A stretch of DNA of 8,837 bases from Pelethousia sp034933245 (GTDB lineage: Bacteria; Bacillota; Clostridia; Christensenellales; CAG-138). A model generated the notes under the pieces. It was not told the DNA's origin. It did not search any database and saw only the letters and a program-made list of their open reading frames with translations. Location of the stretch: contig JAYFNX010000038.1 in NCBI GenBank assembly GCA_034933245.1, positions 1 through 8,837 on the forward strand, read 5' to 3'. The position numbers were made by a program, and so were the translations under genes. Within the stretch, counting starts at the first letter, position 1, and every line of letters starts with the position of its first letter. Below are positions 5,397 through 8,837 of the stretch, piece by piece.

Positions 5397-5927
5397 ATGC
5401 GTATTACTATCACGGGCAAAAACATTGAAGTATCGGAATACCTGGAAGACCTCGTAACCAAAAAGGTATCCAAGCTCGACAAGTATTTCCCCGAGGACAC
5501 CGAGGCACATGTGACGTTGGCGGTGGAACGTAACCGCCATATCGTCGAAGTTACCATTCCCTATGTGAGCGGCATCATCCGTGGCGAAGTCGCTTCCGGC
5601 GATATGTACGCTTCAGTAGACAGTGTGCTGGCAAAGCTGGAGCATCAGATCGTTAAGCACCGTACAAAGCTGGAGAAAAATCTACGGCAGGGTGCTTTTA
5701 AGGCAGATCCCGTCTATGCGCCCATTGACGACGAAGAAGAAGAGCCCCGGCAAGTAGTGCGCGTAAAGCGCTTCTCTATCAAGCCCATGAGCGTTGAAGA
5801 GGCTATTTTGCAAATGGAATTGCTGGGCCATTCCTTCTACGTATTCGAAAACGCGGAGGATGGCACCGTAAACGTCCTCTATCTGCGCAAGGATGGCAAC
5901 TACGGCCTCATCGAACCCGAATATTAA
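5397..5927 (+). CDS. hpf: Ribosome hibernation promoting factor, long form
   Basis: Binds the 30S subunit in the tRNA and mRNA channel and drives 70S dimers (100S) in stationary phase, keeping idle ribosomes intact. The 176-residue protein has the full long-form layout: an N-terminal S30AE/RaiA-type domain (about 1-95, MRITITGKNIEVSEYLED ... KLDKYF ... HIVEVTI), an acidic linker with DDEEEEP (111-117), and a C-terminal dimerisation domain (about 119-176, VRVKRFSIKPMSVEEAILQM ... GHSFYVFENAEDG ... VLYLRKDGNYGLI). The ATG at 5397 follows AGGAAAGGGG at about 9 nt. A nearby ATG at 5389 is out of frame. The gene has its own extended -10 promoter and a strong terminator about 50 bases after the stop, so it can be a single-gene unit. 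Assignment is near certain. Confidence 0.97.
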   Translation: MRITITGKNIEVSEYLEDLVTKKVSKLDKYFPEDTEAHVTLAVERNRHIVEVTIPYVSGIIRGEVASGDMYASVDSVLAKLEHQIVKHRTKLEKNLRQGAFKADPVYAPIDDEEEEPRQVVRVKRFSIKPMSVEEAILQMELLGHSFYVFENAEDGTVNVLYLRKDGNYGLIEPEY

Positions 5928-5977
5928 CCATATCCGTGCGGGTTATTCTGCGCGAAGCCTATCGTCCCCGATACAAC

Positions 5978-6012
5978 GGCGGCAGGGCCAATCGGCCATG
6001 CCGCCTTTGTTT
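5978..6012 (+). terminator. Strong intrinsic terminator of hpf
   Basis: GGCGGCA (5978-5984) pairs with TGCCGCC (5999-6005); after one G-A mismatch an inner GGCC/GGCC stem (5986-5989 with 5994-5997) closes a 4-nt loop. The T-rich tail TTTGTTT (6006-6012) follows at once. It lies 50 bases after the hpf stop and separates hpf from pth. Confidence 0.92.
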
Positions 6013-6162
6013 AGTCGGTTGCTCTTGTGCGCGGAGCGGGTAACCCGTTACATGCATGCCGGGGGGGGTTAGGATATGGCCATGGTTTTCTGTTGCCTGC
6101 AAACAAAGGCTAACCAAGGCTAGGCAAACCGCTGGGCGACAAAATCTCATAAACCCCGCGTA

Positions 6163-6192
6163 TTGCCCAATTGGCCCCAAGGAAGTTATAAT
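6163..6192 (+). promoter_or_regulatory. Promoter of pth-mfd
   Basis: A perfect -10 TATAAT (6187-6192) lies 18 bp downstream of TTGCCC (6163-6168; 4 of 6 to consensus). The predicted start near 6199 gives a leader of about 73 nt. Confidence 0.65.
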
Positions 6193-6215
6193 ATAAAAAG
6201 AATATTCGCGAGCGG

Positions 6216-6248
6216 GCACCCCTCATATCCTCTGATATGAGGGCGTGC
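6216..6248 (+). promoter_or_regulatory. Strong hairpin in the pth leader
   Basis: A perfect 10-bp stem, CCCTCATATC/GATATGAGGG (6220-6229 with 6234-6243), has a CTCT loop and extends by four more pairs (GCAC 6216-6219 with GTGC 6245-6248) past one bulged C. It sits between the predicted start and the ribosome binding site. There is no T run, so it is not an intrinsic terminator; translation control, mRNA stabilisation or a protein site are possible. Confidence 0.6.
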
Positions 6249-6271
6249 TTGCGTGCAGGAAAGGAACGAAC

Positions 6272-6928
6272 ATGTTCATTATCGTTGGCTTGGGAAACCC
6301 GGGCCGTGAATATGCCAACACGCGACATAATGTTGGCTTTTTAACGTTGGACATACTTGCCCGGCGCTGGGGCATAGATATAAAACGGCATAACTTTCAA
6401 GCCGTTTTCGGCGAAGGGTTTGTTGATGGGCAAAAGATCGTGCTGGTTAAACCCGAAACCTATATGAACGAGAGCGGGCGGGCTGTTCGGGACGTTCTGA
6501 ATTGGTATAAGTGCGAGCATCAGGAGCTACTCCTCATTTATGATGATATCGACATCCCGCTGGGAGATATCCGGATTCGTTCCGGTGGCAGCGCCGGCAC
6601 CCATAACGGCATGCGCAGCGTAATTTACCAGCTTTGTTTCGATGATTTTCCCCGCATCCGCGTGGGCATAGGCCAAGCAGCAGGGCAACGAAGCCTGGTT
6701 TCGCATGTGCTGAGCATGCCCCAAGGGGAAGATCTCGTGCTGTTGGAAAGCGCTATGGAAAAGGCTGCGGACGCAGCTGGCATGATCACAAAAGGCCGTC
6801 TTTTAGATGCCCAGGCGCAATATAACAAACGGCCCCCAAAAGAGAAGCTTAAAAATGGCGGGGAGGCTGAAGAAATAGAGACCGGCCCAAAGGATAGGGG
6901 CGGTCTTGGCCTTCCCAAAATTCTATAG
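6272..6928 (+). CDS. pth: Peptidyl-tRNA hydrolase
   Basis: Cleaves the ester bond of peptidyl-tRNAs that fall off ribosomes, freeing tRNA for reuse; cytosolic and generally essential. The 218-residue protein shows the bacterial Pth active site: GLGNPG (6-11, Asn9), TRHNVGF (17-23, catalytic His19), KPETYMN (60-66, Asn66), YDDIDIPLG (90-98, Asp92) and GGSAGTHNGMRS (105-116, Asn112). The family is usually about 185-195 residues; the extra C-terminal 25-30 residues (from about KEKLKNGG onwards) are charged, low in complexity and probably disordered. The ATG at 6272 is 6 nt after AAGGA; an in-frame ATG at 6245 lies inside the leader hairpin and is disfavoured. The stop is 15 bases before mfd, a pairing common in Firmicutes. 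Confidence 0.97.
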   Translation: MFIIVGLGNPGREYANTRHNVGFLTLDILARRWGIDIKRHNFQAVFGEGFVDGQKIVLVKPETYMNESGRAVRDVLNWYKCEHQELLLIYDDIDIPLGDIRIRSGGSAGTHNGMRSVIYQLCFDDFPRIRVGIGQAAGQRSLVSHVLSMPQGEDLVLLESAMEKAADAAGMITKGRLLDAQAQYNKRPPKEKLKNGGEAEEIETGPKDRGGLGLPKIL

Positions 6929-6931
6929 TAC

Positions 6932-6935
6932 GAGG
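6932..6935 (+). promoter_or_regulatory. Ribosome binding site supporting the TTG start of mfd
   Basis: GAGG lies 8 nt before TTG at 6944. The same frame is closed by the pth stop at 6926-6928, and the next in-frame ATG, 18 codons in, has no purine-rich site, so TTG is the best start. Confidence 0.7.
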
Positions 6936-6943
6936 AAATCAGT

Positions 6944-8837
6944 TTGAGCCAACATCCGCTTCTGGGCATCCTGTCCCAACATCCTGAATACATGCGGCTT
7001 CGGGAGGCCCTTGCCAACGGCGAGGGTCCCTGCGGCGTTTTTGGCCTTTCAGAAGCCAGCAAAGGGCACGTAGCCGCTGGTCTCTTTGCCGATACGGCCC
7101 GTCCGTTGGTCTTTGTAGCGCCCAACGAAAGCATGGCCGAAAAGCTTTGTGAAGAGATGGCCTGCTATGTTCCTTGCTTACATTTCCCGGCCCGAGACAT
7201 TCCCCTTACGGGCGCTTACACCAGCTCCGAGGGCTTGGAGGCCCGCCGGGTGGATGTCCTCTGCCGCTTGGCGGCGGGAGCCGGCAATGGCACAGCCCTC
7301 ACAGTATCCATCGAAGCCCTCATGCAGCGCCTGGCGCCGCCGGATGCGCTCCGCTCCATGGTGCGCACCGTTCAACCCGGCGATATCCTGGAGCCACGCG
7401 CGCTTTTATCCGCGCTGCTCTCGGCCGGCTACCAGCGGGTGGATCTATGTGAAAGCCGATGCCAGGTATGCCTGCGCGGCGGTTATCTGGATGTATTTCC
7501 CATCAGCGCGGAGAACCCGGTACGCATTGAGTTTTTTGACGACGAGGTGGATACGCTCCGCACCTATGACCCGCTAACCCAACGTTCCATTGAAAATATT
7601 GATTCCGTAAAACTGCCGCCGGCCACGGAAATGCCCTTGAGCGATCAAGCCCGCAAAGCTGCCCTTGCCCGCATGAAAGGCCGCCCGGCCCTGGCGGATA
7701 TGGTGGAGAATCTCTCCGCAGGCGGTACGCCGGACGGATCCGTTCGCCTCCTTCCTCTTTTTTACGAAACCGAATACACCCTTTTGGATTATCTCGACGG
7801 CGCCCTTTTTCTCATTGATGAACCGGCCCGGGTGGAGGAAAGCGCCAAAATGGCGCACAGCCAATTCTTGGATCTGTGCACGGAAGCCATCGCCACGGGC
7901 GGAGCGCAAGGTGAGCAGGCGCAACTCTTATGCTCCCCCCTGCAGACCATTAAACTTCTGGACACGCCCCGTACGGCGCTTCTCTTTTCCCTGACCCGCA
8001 CCTATGGGCTCATCGGCATAAAGTCACCCTTTCGCTTTGAGACCAGGCCCGTTTCCCGTTATGTGGGGGATGAAGCCCTCCTTTGCGAGGATCTAGCGGC
8101 CTGGCAAAAGGCGGGAACCACCGTTCTTATTTACGCGGGGCCCCATGCCGAGCGTTTACGGCAGCGCCTCGAAGATATGGACGCCGTGTTACCTTGCGTG
8201 GAAAATTTGGACCGACCCATCGTAAAAGGCGAACGGATCATTCTGGGGCAAAGCCTGGAGCGCGGCTATGAATACAGCGAACTGGGCCTTGTGGTCGTCA
8301 GTGAAAACGAGCTCTATGGAGATGTAATCCGCTCTCCCAAAAAGGCACGGCGCAACCGGCCGCAGCTGGCCTTCTCCGAGTTGAATGTCGGGGATTTGGT
8401 GGTGCATGAGCTGCACGGCATTGGCCGTTTTGTGGGCGTTGTCACCCTCACGGTGGACAATGCCCCCCGTGATTACCTGCATCTTGTCTACGCCGGCGGA
8501 GATAAGCTTTATATTCCTACGGATCAGTTGGATCGGGTGCAGAAATACATCGGTGGCGGCGAGGATGGCGCCGCTTCCCATCTTTCCAAGCTGGGCAGCG
8601 GCGAATGGCAGCGAACCGTTTCCCGCACCCGGGAGGGGGTTAAAAAGCTTGCTTTTGACCTAGTGCGTCTTTATGGGGAACGGCAAAAAATCCAGGGGTT
8701 TTCCTTCCTGCCGGACAATGCCTGGCAGCGGCGGCTGGAGGAAAACTTCCCCTATGAGGAAACGCCGGATCAGCTTACCAGCATTGCCGAAATTAAGGCA
8801 GATATGGAAAGTGGCCGGGTGATGGATCGTCTCCTAT
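6944..8837 (+). CDS. mfd: Transcription-repair coupling factor Mfd, N-terminal 631 residues
   Basis: Recognises RNA polymerase stalled at DNA damage, pushes it off and recruits UvrA for nucleotide excision repair. The N-terminal part follows the UvrB-like fold (about 1-300; FPARDIPLTGAYTSSEGLEARR near 84-105, GGYLDVFPI near 180-188, IEFFDDEVDTLRTYD near 197-211), with no usable P-loop where UvrB has one, as is normal for Mfd. The CarD-like RNA-polymerase-interacting domain begins near residue 480 (LNVGDLVVHELHGIGRFVG ... LHLVYAGGDKLYIPTDQL). The translocase then starts (FPYEETPDQLTSIAEIKADM), and the window ends at MDRLL, just before the expected Walker A motif. Helicase motifs and the C-terminal domain are therefore not visible. 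The start is a TTG with GAGG 8 nt upstream, 15 bases after pth, and the two are probably cotranscribed. Confidence 0.97.
   Translation, partial: MSQHPLLGILSQHPEYMRLREALANGEGPCGVFGLSEASKGHVAAGLFADTARPLVFVAPNESMAEKLCEEMACYVPCLHFPARDIPLTGAYTSSEGLEARRVDVLCRLAAGAGNGTALTVSIEALMQRLAPPDALRSMVRTVQPGDILEPRALLSALLSAGYQRVDLCESRCQVCLRGGYLDVFPISAENPVRIEFFDDEVDTLRTYDPLTQRSIENIDSVKLPPATEMPLSDQARKAALARMKGRPALADMVENLSAGGTPDGSVRLLPLFYETEYTLLDYLDGALFLIDEPARVEESAKMAHSQFLDLCTEAIATGGAQGEQAQLLCSPLQTIKLLDTPRTALLFSLTRTYGLIGIKSPFRFETRPVSRYVGDEALLCEDLAAWQKAGTTVLIYAGPHAERLRQRLEDMDAVLPCVENLDRPIVKGERIILGQSLERGYEYSELGLVVVSENELYGDVIRSPKKARRNRPQLAFSELNVGDLVVHELHGIGRFVGVVTLTVDNAPRDYLHLVYAGGDKLYIPTDQLDRVQKYIGGGEDGAASHLSKLGSGEWQRTVSRTREGVKKLAFDLVRLYGERQKIQGFSFLPDNAWQRRLEENFPYEETPDQLTSIAEIKADMESGRVMDRLL

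Larger units (their letters stand above)
5928..6271. other. 344-base spacer between hpf and pth
   Basis: No supportable protein gene. It holds the hpf terminator, then about 150 bases rich in inverted repeats: a perfect 10-bp pair 6003-6012 with 6101-6110 (the first arm shared with the terminator tail), GGTTAG/CTAACC (starting about 6067, partner near 6110-6115), TTGCCT/AGGCAA (6094-6099 with 6122-6127), and a run of eight G at 6061-6068. The pth promoter and leader hairpin fill the right end. Confidence 0.6.

Noticed and set aside
6061..6068. Run of eight G as a phase-variation tract
   Set aside because: It is intergenic, distant from the pth promoter elements, and no coding frame crosses it.
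7149..7577. Plus-strand frame inside mfd
   Set aside because: It is out of frame with Mfd, whose continuous translation from the TTG at 6944 matches the family to the window end.
1..8837. Mobile elements, CRISPR, defence or biosynthetic clusters
   Set aside because: All protein genes belong to core or common families, and no transposase, integrase, regularly spaced repeats or terminal inverted repeats were seen.

Overview
The window looks like chromosomal core sequence from an anaerobic Gram-positive bacterium, most likely a moderately GC-rich member of the Clostridia. Support comes from gene content: an oxygen-independent class III ribonucleotide reductase, a FeoA-FeoB fusion followed by the small Cys-rich FeoB partner, long-form HPF, a UPF0340/YwlG protein and a pth-mfd pair. 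Purine-rich Shine-Dalgarno sites and sigma-A-like promoters with 17-18 bp spacers fit too. I see no insertion sequence, integrase, phage gene, CRISPR array, tRNA or rRNA.

Layout. The left part is transcribed leftwards: nrdD (3' end outside the window) with its own promoter and a pair of NrdR-box-like dyads; an intrinsic terminator; a small protein with two zinc ribbons; a 369-base spacer that appears to encode a structured RNA; and a ywlG-type gene. A divergent promoter region at about 2326-2516 separates this from the rightward genes: feoAB fusion, FeoB-associated small protein, hpf, a strong terminator, pth and mfd (3' end outside the window). The mfd gene starts at TTG and is visible for 631 codons.

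How the genes work together. nrdD supplies dNTPs without oxygen. FeoAB and its partner import the ferrous iron that anaerobes depend on, including for the Fe-S activase of NrdD. HPF, Pth and Mfd serve ribosome hibernation, peptidyl-tRNA recycling and transcription-coupled repair. pth and mfd are only 15 bases apart and are probably cotranscribed.

Most notable signal. Between ywlG and the zinc-ribbon gene, a consensus -10 box lies just before a segment whose two ends, about 180 bases apart, can form a roughly 20-bp helix enclosing further hairpins. This predicts a discrete structured RNA of about 240 nt (minus strand, about 1657 to 1415) whose family I cannot assign by eye. Secondary signals are the NrdR dyads, the four-cysteine linker inside the FeoA-FeoB fusion, and strong inverted repeats in the feoAB, hpf and pth control regions.
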